NCBI RefSeq assembly: GCF_001571105.1
Contig: NZ_BCTD01000016.1
Reading direction: 5' to 3' (one strand)
Source: Azotobacter vinelandii
Lineage (GTDB): Bacteria > Pseudomonadota > Gammaproteobacteria > Pseudomonadales > Pseudomonadaceae
DNA: 64,000 nt
Positions within the stretch are counted from its first letter, which is position 1, and each line of letters opens with the position of its first letter. Of the stretch, positions 16,515-25,753 are shown piece after piece. Below the pieces are notes generated by a model. That model ran no database searches and was not told the origin of the DNA. It saw only the letters and a program-made list of their open reading frames with translations. Both the position numbers and the translations under genes were made by a program.

Positions 16515-17597
16515 ATGAGCAAGCAGATTCTGGTTCTTCCGGGCGACGGCATCGGCCCGGAAATCATGGCCGAGGCGGTCAAGGTCCTGCAGTTGGCCAA
16601 CGAGAAGTACCAACTGGGCTTCGTACTGGGCTACGACGAACTGGGCGGGGCGGCCGTCGACAAGTACGGCGTGCCGCTGGCCGACGAGACCCTGGAGCGC
16701 GCGCGCGCCGCCGATGCCATCCTGCTCGGCGCCGTCGGCGGTCCGAAATGGGACGCCATCGACCCGGCCATCCGCCCGGAGCGCGGCCTGCTGAAAATCC
16801 GTTCGCAACTGGGCCTGTTCGGCAACCTGCGCCCGGCGCTGCTCTATCCGCAACTGGCCGAGGCCTCCACCCTCAGGCCCGAAGTGGTCGCCGGCCTGGA
16901 CATCCTCATCGTCCGCGAACTGACCGGCGGCATCTACTTCGGCGCCCCGCGCGAGAGCCGGTTGCTTGCGAACGGCGAGCGCATGGCCTACGACACCCTG
17001 CCGTACAGCGAAAGCGAGATCCGCCGCATCGCCAAGGTCGGTTTCGACATGGCGCGCGTGCGCGGCAAGAAGCTGTGCTCGGTGGACAAGGCCAACGTAC
17101 TGGCCTCCAGCCAACTGTGGCGTGCGGTGGTCGAGGAGGTCGCCAAGGACTATCCGGACGTCGTGCTGTCGCACATGTACGTCGACAACGCGGCCATGCA
17201 ACTGGTGCGTGCGCCCAAGCAATTCGACGTGATCGTCACCGACAACATGTTCGGCGACATCCTGTCGGACGAGGCTTCCATGCTCACCGGCTCGATCGGC
17301 ATGCTGCCGTCGGCTTCGCTGGACGCCGACAACAAGGGCATGTACGAGCCGTGCCACGGCAGCGCGCCGGACATCGCCGGCAAGGGTATCGCCAATCCGC
17401 TGGCCACCATCCTCTCGGTATCGATGATGCTGCGTTACAGCTTCGGCCAGGTCGAGGCGGCCAACGCCATCGAGCAGGCGGTCAGCAAGGTGCTGGACCA
17501 GGGGCTGCGCACCGGCGACATCTGGTCGGAGGGCTGCCGGAAGGTCGGCACGGCCGAGATGGGCGATGCGGTAGTCGCAGCGCTTGCCACGTTGTAA
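16515..17597 (+). CDS. leuB: 3-isopropylmalate dehydrogenase
   Basis: 360 residues, beta-decarboxylating dehydrogenase fold. VLPGDGIGPEI opens the protein. RSQLGLFGNLRPA, ELTGGIYFG and the metal/substrate-binding VTDNMFGDILSDEASML are present, with EPCHGSAPDIAGKG near the end. NAD-dependent oxidation and decarboxylation of 3-isopropylmalate completes the leucine branch begun by leuCD. Ribosome-binding site AGAGGAAA. Confidence 0.97.
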   Translation: MSKQILVLPGDGIGPEIMAEAVKVLQLANEKYQLGFVLGYDELGGAAVDKYGVPLADETLERARAADAILLGAVGGPKWDAIDPAIRPERGLLKIRSQLGLFGNLRPALLYPQLAEASTLRPEVVAGLDILIVRELTGGIYFGAPRESRLLANGERMAYDTLPYSESEIRRIAKVGFDMARVRGKKLCSVDKANVLASSQLWRAVVEEVAKDYPDVVLSHMYVDNAAMQLVRAPKQFDVIVTDNMFGDILSDEASMLTGSIGMLPSASLDADNKGMYEPCHGSAPDIAGKGIANPLATILSVSMMLRYSFGQVEAANAIEQAVSKVLDQGLRTGDIWSEGCRKVGTAEMGDAVVAALATL

Positions 17598-17647
17598 GCT
17601 TCCGGTTCGCCTTTAATGCGGGCCATTTCCATACAGGTGCAGTTGCA

Positions 17648-18760
17648 ATGAAACGTGTAGGTCTGATCGGTTGGCGCGGCATGGTCGGTTCCGTGCTCAT
17701 GCAGCGAATGCTGGAAGAGCGGGACTTCGACCTGATCGAGCCGGTGTTCTTCACCACCTCCAGCGTGGGCGGCCAGGGGCCGGCGATCGGCAAGGAAACC
17801 GTGCCGCTGAAGGATGCCTACAGCATCGAGGAGCTGAAGAGCCTCGACGCGATCATCACCTGCCAGGGCGGCGACTACACCAGCGAAGTCTTCCCCAAAC
17901 TGCGCGAGGCCGGCTGGCAGGGCTACTGGATCGATGCGGCCTCCAGCCTGCGCATGGCCGACGATGCGGTCATAGTCCTGGACCCGGTCAACCGCCGGGT
18001 GATCGACCAGTCCCTGGACGCCGGGGTCAAGAACTACATCGGCGGCAACTGCACCGTCAGCCTGATGCTCATGGCCCTGGGTGGCCTCTACGAGGCCGGC
18101 CTGGTCGACTGGATGAGCGCCATGACCTATCAGGCCGCTTCCGGCGCCGGCGCGCAGAATATGCGCGAACTGATCCGTCAGATGGGCACGATCAATGCAG
18201 CGGTGGCCGCCGAACTGGCCGATCCGGCCAGCGCCATTCTCGAGATCGACCGCAAGGTCGCCGAAACTCAGCGCAGCGCCGAGTTCCCGGTGGATCATTT
18301 CGGCGTACCGCTGGCTGGCAGCCTGATCCCCTACATCGACAAGGAGCTGCCCAACGGCCAGAGCCGCGAGGAGTGGAAAGGGCAGGCCGAGACCAACAAG
18401 ATCCTCGGTCGCATCAAGAACCCGATCCCGGTCGACGGCATCTGCGTGCGTGTCGGTGCCATGCGCTGCCATAGCCAGGCTCTGACCATCAAGCTGAACA
18501 AGGATGTGCCGATCGCCGACATCGAGGGGCTGATCAGCCAGCACAACCCCTGGGTGAAGCTGGTGCCGAACCACCGCGAGGCCAGCATGCAGGAGCTGAG
18601 CCCGGCGGCGATCACCGGCACCCTGACGGTCCCGGTCGGACGTCTGCGCAAGCTCAACATGGGCTCGCAGTACCTCGGCGCCTTCACCGTCGGCGATCAG
18701 TTGCTGTGGGGGGCGGCCGAGCCGCTGCGGCGCATGCTGCGTATCCTGCTGGAGCGTTGA
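17648..18760 (+). CDS. asd: Aspartate-semialdehyde dehydrogenase
   Basis: 370 residues, the gammaproteobacterial type. The NADP-binding start is GLIGWRGMVGSVLMQRM, the catalytic cysteine is in NYIGGNCTVSLMLMA (about residue 135), and VRVGAMRCHSQALT contributes catalytic His and Arg. It makes aspartate semialdehyde for lysine/diaminopimelate, threonine and methionine. It lies 50 bases after leuB, as in Pseudomonas. Confidence 0.96.
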   Translation: MKRVGLIGWRGMVGSVLMQRMLEERDFDLIEPVFFTTSSVGGQGPAIGKETVPLKDAYSIEELKSLDAIITCQGGDYTSEVFPKLREAGWQGYWIDAASSLRMADDAVIVLDPVNRRVIDQSLDAGVKNYIGGNCTVSLMLMALGGLYEAGLVDWMSAMTYQAASGAGAQNMRELIRQMGTINAAVAAELADPASAILEIDRKVAETQRSAEFPVDHFGVPLAGSLIPYIDKELPNGQSREEWKGQAETNKILGRIKNPIPVDGICVRVGAMRCHSQALTIKLNKDVPIADIEGLISQHNPWVKLVPNHREASMQELSPAAITGTLTVPVGRLRKLNMGSQYLGAFTVGDQLLWGAAEPLRRMLRILLER

Positions 18761-18785
18761 CAGCCTTCCTGTCTTCACGACGGAC

Positions 18786-18818
18786 GCAGAGCGCCGCGGC
18801 ACTACCGCGGCGCTCTGC
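18786..18818 (+). terminator. Strong hairpin after asd
   Basis: Perfect 14-bp stem GCAGAGCGCCGCGG/CCGCGGCGCTCTGC with a 5-base loop, 26 bases after the asd stop. The following ATTATGG has no T-run, so it may act as a transcript stabiliser or a partial terminator before the asd paralog. Confidence 0.7.
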
Positions 18819-18917
18819 ATTATGGCGCCCCGATTGCCTTGCCACGGGCCGTCATCCGCCTGTTTTCCTTCCCGACCCACTCCCGGGCGTGCTTTCGTTT
18901 CAGGAGACTCCTCACTC

Positions 18918-19928
18918 ATGAGTCCAGCCATCGATATAGCCATAGTGGGTGCCACCGGTACCGTGGGTGCAGCGATCGTCGAGATACTCGAAGAGCGCGA
19001 TTTCCCGGTCGGCCAGTTGCACCTGCTGGCCAGTCCGGCCTCCGCAGGCAAGTCGGTGTCCTTCAAGGGGCGCAACCTGCGGGTCAAGAGCATCGAGGCG
19101 TTCGATTTCGCTCAGGTGCGCCTGGTCTTCTTCGCCGCCGGCCAGGCCGTGACCCGGCAATATGCCTCGCAGGCCCGGGCCGCCGGCTGCATGCTGGTCG
19201 ACCTGAGCGGCGCTCTGCCGCTGCAACAGGCGCCGCGGGTGGTGGCGGAGGTCAATCCTCAGGTGCTGGAGAAACTCGAGGCTCCCTGCCAGGTGACCAG
19301 TCCCGCCTCCCAGGTGGTCGCCCTGGCCCTGGCGCTGGCTCCGTTGCGTCCACTCGTGCGGTGGCGGCATCTGGGGGTGACGGCTTGTCTGCCGGTGTCC
19401 AGCCTGGGCCGTGAAGGGGTGGCGGAATTGGCCAGGCAGACGACCGAATTGCTCAACGGGCGTCCGCCCGAGCCCCGCTTCTTCGATCGGCAGATCGCCT
19501 TCAATCTGCTGGGACGGGTCGGGGAGAGCGACACGGCGGGACACACCGGACTGGAAAGACGTCTGGTCGAGGAGTCGAGGCAGGTCCTGGACGCTCCCGA
19601 ATTGAAGATTTCCGTTACCTGCCTGATGGCCCCGGTATTCTTCGGCGACAGCCTGAGTCTTGCCGTTCAGGCGTCGCAGGCGATCGATCCATCGGCCGTG
19701 CGGGCTGCCCTGGAGCGGGCGCCGGGTCTTGAACTGATCGAGCCGGATGATTGTCCGACGGTGATCGGCGACGCAGTCGGGCAGGATGTGGCTTACGTCG
19801 GTCGAGTACGCACTGGCGTGGACGATGCGTGCGAGCTCGATTTGTGGATTGCGTCAGATAACGTGCGGAAAGGTTCCGCACTCAATGCCGTGCAACTGGC
19901 CGAGTTATTGATAAAACAGGGTCGCTAA
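18918..19928 (+). CDS. Asd paralog without catalytic cysteine (Usg-1-like)
   Basis: 336 residues from the ATG preceded by GGAGACTC. It keeps the NADP-binding start AIVGATGTVGAAIVEIL and the overall semialdehyde-dehydrogenase fold. Where true enzymes have an N-x-x-C motif, this one reads VTSPASQVV, so the nucleophilic Cys is absent. It occupies the position of the Asd paralog PA3116 between asd and fimV in P. aeruginosa. Function unknown; dehydrogenase activity is unlikely. Confidence 0.9.
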   Translation: MSPAIDIAIVGATGTVGAAIVEILEERDFPVGQLHLLASPASAGKSVSFKGRNLRVKSIEAFDFAQVRLVFFAAGQAVTRQYASQARAAGCMLVDLSGALPLQQAPRVVAEVNPQVLEKLEAPCQVTSPASQVVALALALAPLRPLVRWRHLGVTACLPVSSLGREGVAELARQTTELLNGRPPEPRFFDRQIAFNLLGRVGESDTAGHTGLERRLVEESRQVLDAPELKISVTCLMAPVFFGDSLSLAVQASQAIDPSAVRAALERAPGLELIEPDDCPTVIGDAVGQDVAYVGRVRTGVDDACELDLWIASDNVRKGSALNAVQLAELLIKQGR

Positions 19929-20070
19929 AAGATACTGGCCGGAATTCAAAGACCTATGACTGCGTGGCTCGACCGGGGGCGGCTGGCGTGCCGCCGGGGG
20001 CGACCAGAGTGTGCGGGTATCAAGTTTCAGATTTCTTTCTCCGCTCGAGAAATCACTCAAGGGATGCGTT

Positions 20071-22911
20071 ATGGTTCGGGTTCGCAAACTGGCACTGGCA
20101 ATCGCGGCGGCCTCGGTGCTGTCTTCGGGCATGGCCCATGCACTGGGCCTTGGAGAGGTGACCCTGCGTTCCGCGCTGAATCAGCCTCTGGTTGCTGAAA
20201 TCGAACTGCTGGAGGCGCGCGATGTCGGCGCGGAAGAAATCGCCCCGGCCCTTGCTTCTCCCGATGCGTTCGATAAGGCGGGCGTCGATCGACAGCACTT
20301 TCTGAACGACCTGAAATTCACGCCAATAATCGGACCCAACGGCAAGCGTGTCATTCGGGTGACCTCCACCAAGCCGGTGCGCGAGCCTTATCTGAATTTC
20401 CTAGTGGAAGTGCTTTGGCCCAATGGCCGGTTGTTGCGCGAATATACGCTGCTGCTCGATCCGCCGCTGTATTCGTCGCAGACGGCCATGTCCGCCGCGC
20501 AGAAAACCTTGCCCGAACAGCGCTCCGGTGCCGTCCCGCGTGCTCCGGCGGCTGCCGCGGCGTCCCGGCCGAACGCTTCGCGTCAGGAGGCCACCGGCGC
20601 GGCAGTCAGGAAATACAGGACCGTCGCCAACGACACCTTGTGGAAGGTCGCCGAGCGCGTGAGGACCTCGGGCACCATCCATCAGACCATGCTGGCGATC
20701 CAGGATCTGAATCCGCAGGCCTTTCTCGATGGCAACATCAATCGTCTGGCGAGGGGGCAGGTTTTGCGCCTGCCCGACGAGACGCAGATCCGCCGCCGCT
20801 CGGCAAGCGAGGCGCTGGCCGAGGTCGCCGCGCAGAACGCGGCTTGGCGCGAGCATCGTGCCCGCCCGGCCGTCGCTTCCGCCCGGCAGTTGGATGCGAC
20901 CCATCGTACCGAGGCCGGCGCCGCGCCGGCGCGCGTGGAGACCGGCGATAGCCTGCGCCTGGTCGCCGCCGACGGCGGCAAGGCGACTGCCGGTAGCGAC
21001 CAGGGAGCGGATGGCAAGGCGGCTGCCGACAAGCTGGCAGTGGCCAAGGAAAATCTCGATGCGACCCAGCGCGAGAATGCCGAGCTGAAGAGCCGCATGA
21101 ATGACCTGCAGAGCCAGTTGGACAAGTTGCAGCGCCTGATCGCTCTCAAGGACGAGCAACTGGCCAGGCTGCAGGCGAACCTGGCGCAATCGGACGAGGC
21201 TGGTGGAGGCGCTTCCGCCGATCTGGCCGCCGGCAATCCGGTGCAGGCGCAATCCGCTGTCGTCGACGCACCGGCAGCCGGCCAAGCGGAGTCCGCGAGC
21301 GACGTTCCCGCGCGGATGGCGGTTGCATCCTCCGACGTAGAGGCATCTGCGCCCGCTGCACCGCCAGCCGTCGTCCCTGAGCAGTCCGAAGCCGTCTCCG
21401 CCGTTCCTGTCCCACCCTCCGCTGTCGTCGCGCCTTCCGTGCCGCCAGTGGCCGAACCGGCCGCCGATACCCCGCAGCAGCCCGCACCGACCGAGCCGGC
21501 GGCTCCCCGGCCGCCGCAGTCGACTGTCGCGTCGGGGCCGACCGCTCTGGTCGACTCCATCCTGAGCAATCCGCTGCTGCTTCCGTCACTGGGCGGCGGT
21601 GCCGCCGCCGCGCTGCTGTTGGGCTTGCTGGTAGCCCGTCGACGTGCGGCGAAGAAGACCGACTTCCAGGATGAAGATGACGAGGGTGGCATGACTGATA
21701 CTCGGCTGGATGCCGGCTTGTCGCGGCTGCCCGTCGAGCCCACCCTGTTGAACGGGTTCTCCGGGGCAGGGCCGAAGCGGGATGCAGTGAGTGAAGCCGA
21801 AGAGCATATTGCCTGCGGCCGCTTCAAGGAGGCTGCCGAGTCGCTGGAAGCTGCCTGCGCCGCCGAGCCAGGGCGCAGCGAGCTGCGCCTGAAGCTGATG
21901 GAGGTTCGTGCCGAGCTTGGCGATCGTGAGGGTTTCGCCCGTCAGGAGCGGGCGCTGCGCGAAACCGCTGGCGCCCAGTCACAGGTCGATCACCTGAAGA
22001 TGAAGTATCCGGCCATGGCCGGTTTCGCCACCATCGCTCTGGCAGGTTCCGCCCTGGCAAGCGGACCGGAGTCGTCCGAAGGGGCGCAGGAGCGGCCTTC
22101 GCTGGCGGAAGAGTCCGAGCCGCCCCAACTTCTTGCAGCCGATATCGGCCTGAGGTTGGATGATCTGGAGGCCGAGCTGGAAAGGGATCTTCAGCATTCC
22201 GCCCAGGACGATGCTACATCGACTCCGGGCGACCTGACGCAGGACGAAGCGCCGCGGTTGGCGTCGCCTGTGGAGGAGCCTTTGATCGAGGATTTCTCCT
22301 TCGACCTGGACCTTCCCGATGAGGCCATCGATTTCGAATTGGACGAAGATCCGGAGGGTATCTCCTTGGCTCCCCTACCGCTGACCGGACCAGCAACCGG
22401 GGACAAGGCATTCCCCGCGCTCGACCCGGGCGCCCCCGAGCTTCCCGTCGCTGCATTGGACGAGACGCTTTCCCCGGAGGAGGCGTTTCTTCTCGAGGAG
22501 GGGCTGTTCGACGGCTTCGAGCTGCCCGTAGACGACGATTTTTCCATCGCCCCCACTCCGGAGGCTTCGGGATTCGAGCTGCCATCAAGCGATGGTGCAT
22601 CGGAGGGCCAGGGGGTGTCGGGCCTCGTGGCCCAACTGGATGAGCTGGATGTCGAGCTCAAGCGACTGGCCGCCGGGCTGGGCGAGGGCGATACGCAGCC
22701 GGCGGCTCGTTCGCAAGGTGATCCGGTGGAGAGCGAGGACTTCGATTTCCTGGCCGATGCGGACGAAACCGCCACCAAGCTGGATCTGGCTCGCGCCTAT
22801 ATCGACATGGGCGATACCGAAGGCGCCCGCGATATCCTTGAGGAAGTATTGAACGAAGGGAATGAAGTTCAGCGGCAGGAAGCGCGTGAAATGTCCTCCC
22901 GCCTGACCTGA
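20071..22911 (+). CDS. fimV: FimV, polar hub and type IV pilus assembly protein
   Basis: 946 residues from the ATG of MVRVRKLALAI, preceded by AAGGGA; an upstream ATG would mask the signal peptide (about 1-25). The domains are the FimV N-terminal region (about 26-130), a periplasmic LysM (about 180-240, from YRTVANDTLWKVAERV), a coiled coil (about 325-375), a Pro/Ala linker, one membrane helix (about 500-522) and a very acidic cytoplasmic region ending in a TPR-like FimV cap (from ATKLDLARAYIDMGD). FimV binds peptidoglycan, supports secretin assembly and places signalling proteins at the pole. truA follows 3 bases later. Confidence 0.96.
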   Translation: MVRVRKLALAIAAASVLSSGMAHALGLGEVTLRSALNQPLVAEIELLEARDVGAEEIAPALASPDAFDKAGVDRQHFLNDLKFTPIIGPNGKRVIRVTSTKPVREPYLNFLVEVLWPNGRLLREYTLLLDPPLYSSQTAMSAAQKTLPEQRSGAVPRAPAAAAASRPNASRQEATGAAVRKYRTVANDTLWKVAERVRTSGTIHQTMLAIQDLNPQAFLDGNINRLARGQVLRLPDETQIRRRSASEALAEVAAQNAAWREHRARPAVASARQLDATHRTEAGAAPARVETGDSLRLVAADGGKATAGSDQGADGKAAADKLAVAKENLDATQRENAELKSRMNDLQSQLDKLQRLIALKDEQLARLQANLAQSDEAGGGASADLAAGNPVQAQSAVVDAPAAGQAESASDVPARMAVASSDVEASAPAAPPAVVPEQSEAVSAVPVPPSAVVAPSVPPVAEPAADTPQQPAPTEPAAPRPPQSTVASGPTALVDSILSNPLLLPSLGGGAAAALLLGLLVARRRAAKKTDFQDEDDEGGMTDTRLDAGLSRLPVEPTLLNGFSGAGPKRDAVSEAEEHIACGRFKEAAESLEAACAAEPGRSELRLKLMEVRAELGDREGFARQERALRETAGAQSQVDHLKMKYPAMAGFATIALAGSALASGPESSEGAQERPSLAEESEPPQLLAADIGLRLDDLEAELERDLQHSAQDDATSTPGDLTQDEAPRLASPVEEPLIEDFSFDLDLPDEAIDFELDEDPEGISLAPLPLTGPATGDKAFPALDPGAPELPVAALDETLSPEEAFLLEEGLFDGFELPVDDDFSIAPTPEASGFELPSSDGASEGQGVSGLVAQLDELDVELKRLAAGLGEGDTQPAARSQGDPVESEDFDFLADADETATKLDLARAYIDMGDTEGARDILEEVLNEGNEVQRQEAREMSSRLT

Positions 22912-22914
22912 TCG

Positions 22915-23781
22915 ATGAGCGAAGAAAACGTATCGACCGCGGCAGCCGAAGTGGCTGCCGCTGGCTTTTGCAGGGTAGCCCTGGGACTCGAGTATCGGGG
23001 CGCCCGTTACCATGGTTTCCAGCGCCAGAACCCCAGGGTGGCCTCGATCCAGGCAGCGCTCGAGTCGGCCCTGTCCAGGGTCGCCGGCGGCGTTCCATTG
23101 AACGTGGTGTGTGCGGGACGCACCGACGCCCTGGTGCATGCCAGCGGTCAGGTGGTGCATTTCGATACCCCGATCGAGCGCAGCATGCATGCCTGGACCA
23201 TGGGGGCCAACATGAACCTGCCCGCGGACATCAGTGTGGCCTGGGCCCGGGAAATGCCGGCGCATTTCCATGCGCGCTTCAGTGCGACGGCCCGGCGTTA
23301 CCGTTATGTCATCTACAACGACCCGATCCGCCCGGCACACATGGCCGAGGAGGTCACCTGGAACCACCGGCCGCTCGATATCGAGCGTATGCGCCAGGCT
23401 GCCCGGCCGCTGGTCGGCTGCCATGATTTCAGTGCCTTTCGCGCCAGCCAGTGCCAGGCCAGGTCGCCGATCAAGACGGTTCACCATCTTCAACTGATCC
23501 GGCACGGTCGTTTGATCGTGCTGGACATTCGGGCCAATGCCTTTCTGCATCACATGGTGCGCAACATCGCCGGTGTGCTGATGACCATAGGGGCGGGCGA
23601 GCGCCCCGTCGAATGGGCGCAGGAAGTGCTGGAGGGCCGTCAGCGTCACAAGGGCGGGGTGACGGCGCATCCCTATGGCTTGTATCTGGTGCAGGTCGAT
23701 TATCCGCAAGAGTTCGAGCTGCCGCAGCGCTACCTGGGACCGCACTTTCTGTCGGGCCTGCCGGATTGCCGGCTAAGTTGA
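22915..23781 (+). CDS. truA: tRNA pseudouridine(38-40) synthase
   Basis: 288 residues. The catalytic aspartate is in CAGRTDALVHASGQV; the usual RTDAGVHA has Leu for Gly here. YRGARYHGFQRQ opens the domain and FLHHMVRNIAG closes it. It modifies U38-U40 of the anticodon arm. It is tightly linked to fimV, as in Pseudomonas, where the two are commonly co-transcribed. Confidence 0.95.
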   Translation: MSEENVSTAAAEVAAAGFCRVALGLEYRGARYHGFQRQNPRVASIQAALESALSRVAGGVPLNVVCAGRTDALVHASGQVVHFDTPIERSMHAWTMGANMNLPADISVAWAREMPAHFHARFSATARRYRYVIYNDPIRPAHMAEEVTWNHRPLDIERMRQAARPLVGCHDFSAFRASQCQARSPIKTVHHLQLIRHGRLIVLDIRANAFLHHMVRNIAGVLMTIGAGERPVEWAQEVLEGRQRHKGGVTAHPYGLYLVQVDYPQEFELPQRYLGPHFLSGLPDCRLS

Positions 23782-23863
23782 CCCCCATCGCCGGAGGACG
23801 ATCAGGCTTGCAGCGGATGCTTCTTTTGTTACCATTTGGAGCCTTTTCCGGGGTGTAGACAAA

Positions 23864-24484
23864 TTGGCAGCCGTTCGCAGCAAAATCTGTGGGATTACCC
23901 GGGTCGAGGATGCTCTCGTGGCCGCCGAAGCGGGCGTCGACGCCATCGGCCTGGTGTTCTATCCGAAAAGCCCGCGGGCCGTGACGTTGCGGCAGGCGAA
24001 AGCGATCGTCGCCGCCTTGCCTCCGTTCGTGACCGCGGTCGGGCTTTTCGTCAATGCCACTCGTGGCGAAGTCGGCGGAATTCTTGACGAATTGCCACTG
24101 GATCTTCTGCAATTTCATGGCGATGAAACGCCTGCCGATTGCGAGGGGCATGGTCGCCCCTACATCAAGGCATTAAGAGTCCGTCCTGGAGAGGACATAG
24201 CCGCCCGCTGTCTGGAGTACTGCAACGCCAGTGGCATTCTTCTGGATGCCTATGTTCCCGGAGTGCCGGGAGGAACCGGCGAATCCTTCGACTGGTCGCT
24301 GGTGCCGCGGGGCCTGCCCAAGCCGGTGATTCTGGCCGGTGGACTGAGCGTACGGAACGTGCGTGTCGCGATCGCCCGGGTCTCTCCCTATGCGGTGGAC
24401 GTCAGTGGCGGTGTCGAGGCGGAGAAAGGCGTGAAGGATGCGGAGAAGGTTCGCGCCTTCATCCGCGAGGTGCGCAACGCCTGA
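23864..24484 (+). CDS. trpF: Phosphoribosylanthranilate isomerase
   Basis: 206 residues from a TTG start (MAAVRSKICGITR), the point where homologs begin; no better ATG is available. TIM-barrel motifs KICGITR with the catalytic Cys, LLQFHGDE, LLDAY and ILAGGLS are present; the catalytic Asp lies in LDAYVPG. It carries out the third step of tryptophan synthesis. Its place between truA and accD, away from other trp genes, is the pseudomonad arrangement. Confidence 0.94.
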   Translation: MAAVRSKICGITRVEDALVAAEAGVDAIGLVFYPKSPRAVTLRQAKAIVAALPPFVTAVGLFVNATRGEVGGILDELPLDLLQFHGDETPADCEGHGRPYIKALRVRPGEDIAARCLEYCNASGILLDAYVPGVPGGTGESFDWSLVPRGLPKPVILAGGLSVRNVRVAIARVSPYAVDVSGGVEAEKGVKDAEKVRAFIREVRNA

Positions 24485-24817
24485 AGGGCAGAGACTGTGC
24501 TGCTCGGGTTGCGTGGAGAAGATGGCGTGCGCTGCCATGTGACGGTGGACGATTCGGCACCGTCCATTAGCAAGCTGCCGCTGCCGCGAAACTGCCTTTC
24601 GCTGCATATCGGCTCTGCTTGCTGTTCATGACGGCACCATCCGGTGCTCGTCGCTCAGGTAACCGCTGGCTGGTGCGGCAGTGGCGTTCGGCCGGGCGGA
24701 AGATCGCCAGGCTCCGGACCCCACCGGCAGGCGGATATATTCGTGAATTTGCTCAAAACGGGCGTGGGGCCATGGGGCGCCGTGCGTCGGGTCCCAAAGC
24801 TGCGGAGAACATAAAGC
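24485..24817. other. Intergenic region upstream of accD
   Basis: 333 bases with no supported gene. A TATATT hexamer near 24737 is a candidate -10 box for accD-folC-dedD. In some proteobacteria accD is translationally autoregulated, but no diagnostic structure is visible here. Confidence 0.35.
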
Positions 24818-25753
24818 ATGAGCAACTGGTTGGTAGACAAGCTGATCCCCTCGATCATGCGTTCCGAGGTGCGGAAAAGCTCGGTGCCGGAAGGCCTCTG
24901 GCACAAGTGTCCGTCCTGTGACGCGGTGCTGTACAAGCCCGAGCTGGAAAAGACCCTGGAGGTCTGCCCCAAGTGTGATCACCACATGCGCATCGGTGCG
25001 CGCACCCGGCTGAACATCTTTCTCGATGCCGAGGGGCGTGAGGAAATCGGCGCGGAACTGGAGCCGGTGGACCGCTTGAAGTTCCGCGACAGCAAGAAGT
25101 ACAAGGATCGCCTTGCCGCGGCGCAGAAGCAGACCGGTGAGAAGGACGCGCTGATTTCCATGAGCGGTACCCTGCAGGGCATGCCGGTGGTTGCCTGTGC
25201 CTTCGAGTTCTCCTTCATGGGCGGCTCCATGGGGGCCGTTGTCGGCGAGCGCTTCGTGCAGGCGGCCAATGTGGCCCTCGAGCGGCGTTGTCCCTTCATC
25301 TGCTTCGCGGCGTCCGGCGGGGCGCGCATGCAGGAGGCGCTGATCTCCCTCATGCAGATGGCCAAGACGTCGGCAGTCCTGGCGCGTCTGCGCGAAGAGG
25401 GTATCCCGTTCGTCTCGGTGCTGACCGATCCCGTCTATGGTGGCGTTTCCGCCAGTCTGGCCATGCTCGGCGATGTCATAGTCGCGGAGCCCCAGGCGCT
25501 GATCGGCTTCGCCGGTCCGCGGGTGATCGAGCAGACCGTGCGCGAGAAGCTGCCCGAGGGCTTCCAGCGCAGCGAGTTCCTGCTGGAGCATGGCGCCATC
25601 GACCTGATCGTTCCACGCCAGCAGTTGCGTCCGCGCCTGGCTCGTCTGCTCGCCCAATTGACGCACTGGCGCGACCACGCGGCCACGACTCCCGAGACGG
25701 AAGAGGACTCCGCGACCGAGATCGACATGGTCATGGATAATGTCACAGTATGA
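24818..25753 (+). CDS. accD: Acetyl-CoA carboxylase carboxyltransferase subunit beta
   Basis: 311 residues. An N-terminal zinc ribbon (CPSC...CPKC, about 28-50) is followed by the crotonase-like carboxyltransferase domain (ASGGARMQEALISLMQMAK; GGVSASLAMLGD). It works with AccA to move carboxyl from biotin to acetyl-CoA, the first step of fatty-acid synthesis. A Glu/Thr-rich tail (about 290-311) is extra. Its stop overlaps the folC start (ATGA). Confidence 0.96.
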   Translation: MSNWLVDKLIPSIMRSEVRKSSVPEGLWHKCPSCDAVLYKPELEKTLEVCPKCDHHMRIGARTRLNIFLDAEGREEIGAELEPVDRLKFRDSKKYKDRLAAAQKQTGEKDALISMSGTLQGMPVVACAFEFSFMGGSMGAVVGERFVQAANVALERRCPFICFAASGGARMQEALISLMQMAKTSAVLARLREEGIPFVSVLTDPVYGGVSASLAMLGDVIVAEPQALIGFAGPRVIEQTVREKLPEGFQRSEFLLEHGAIDLIVPRQQLRPRLARLLAQLTHWRDHAATTPETEEDSATEIDMVMDNVTV

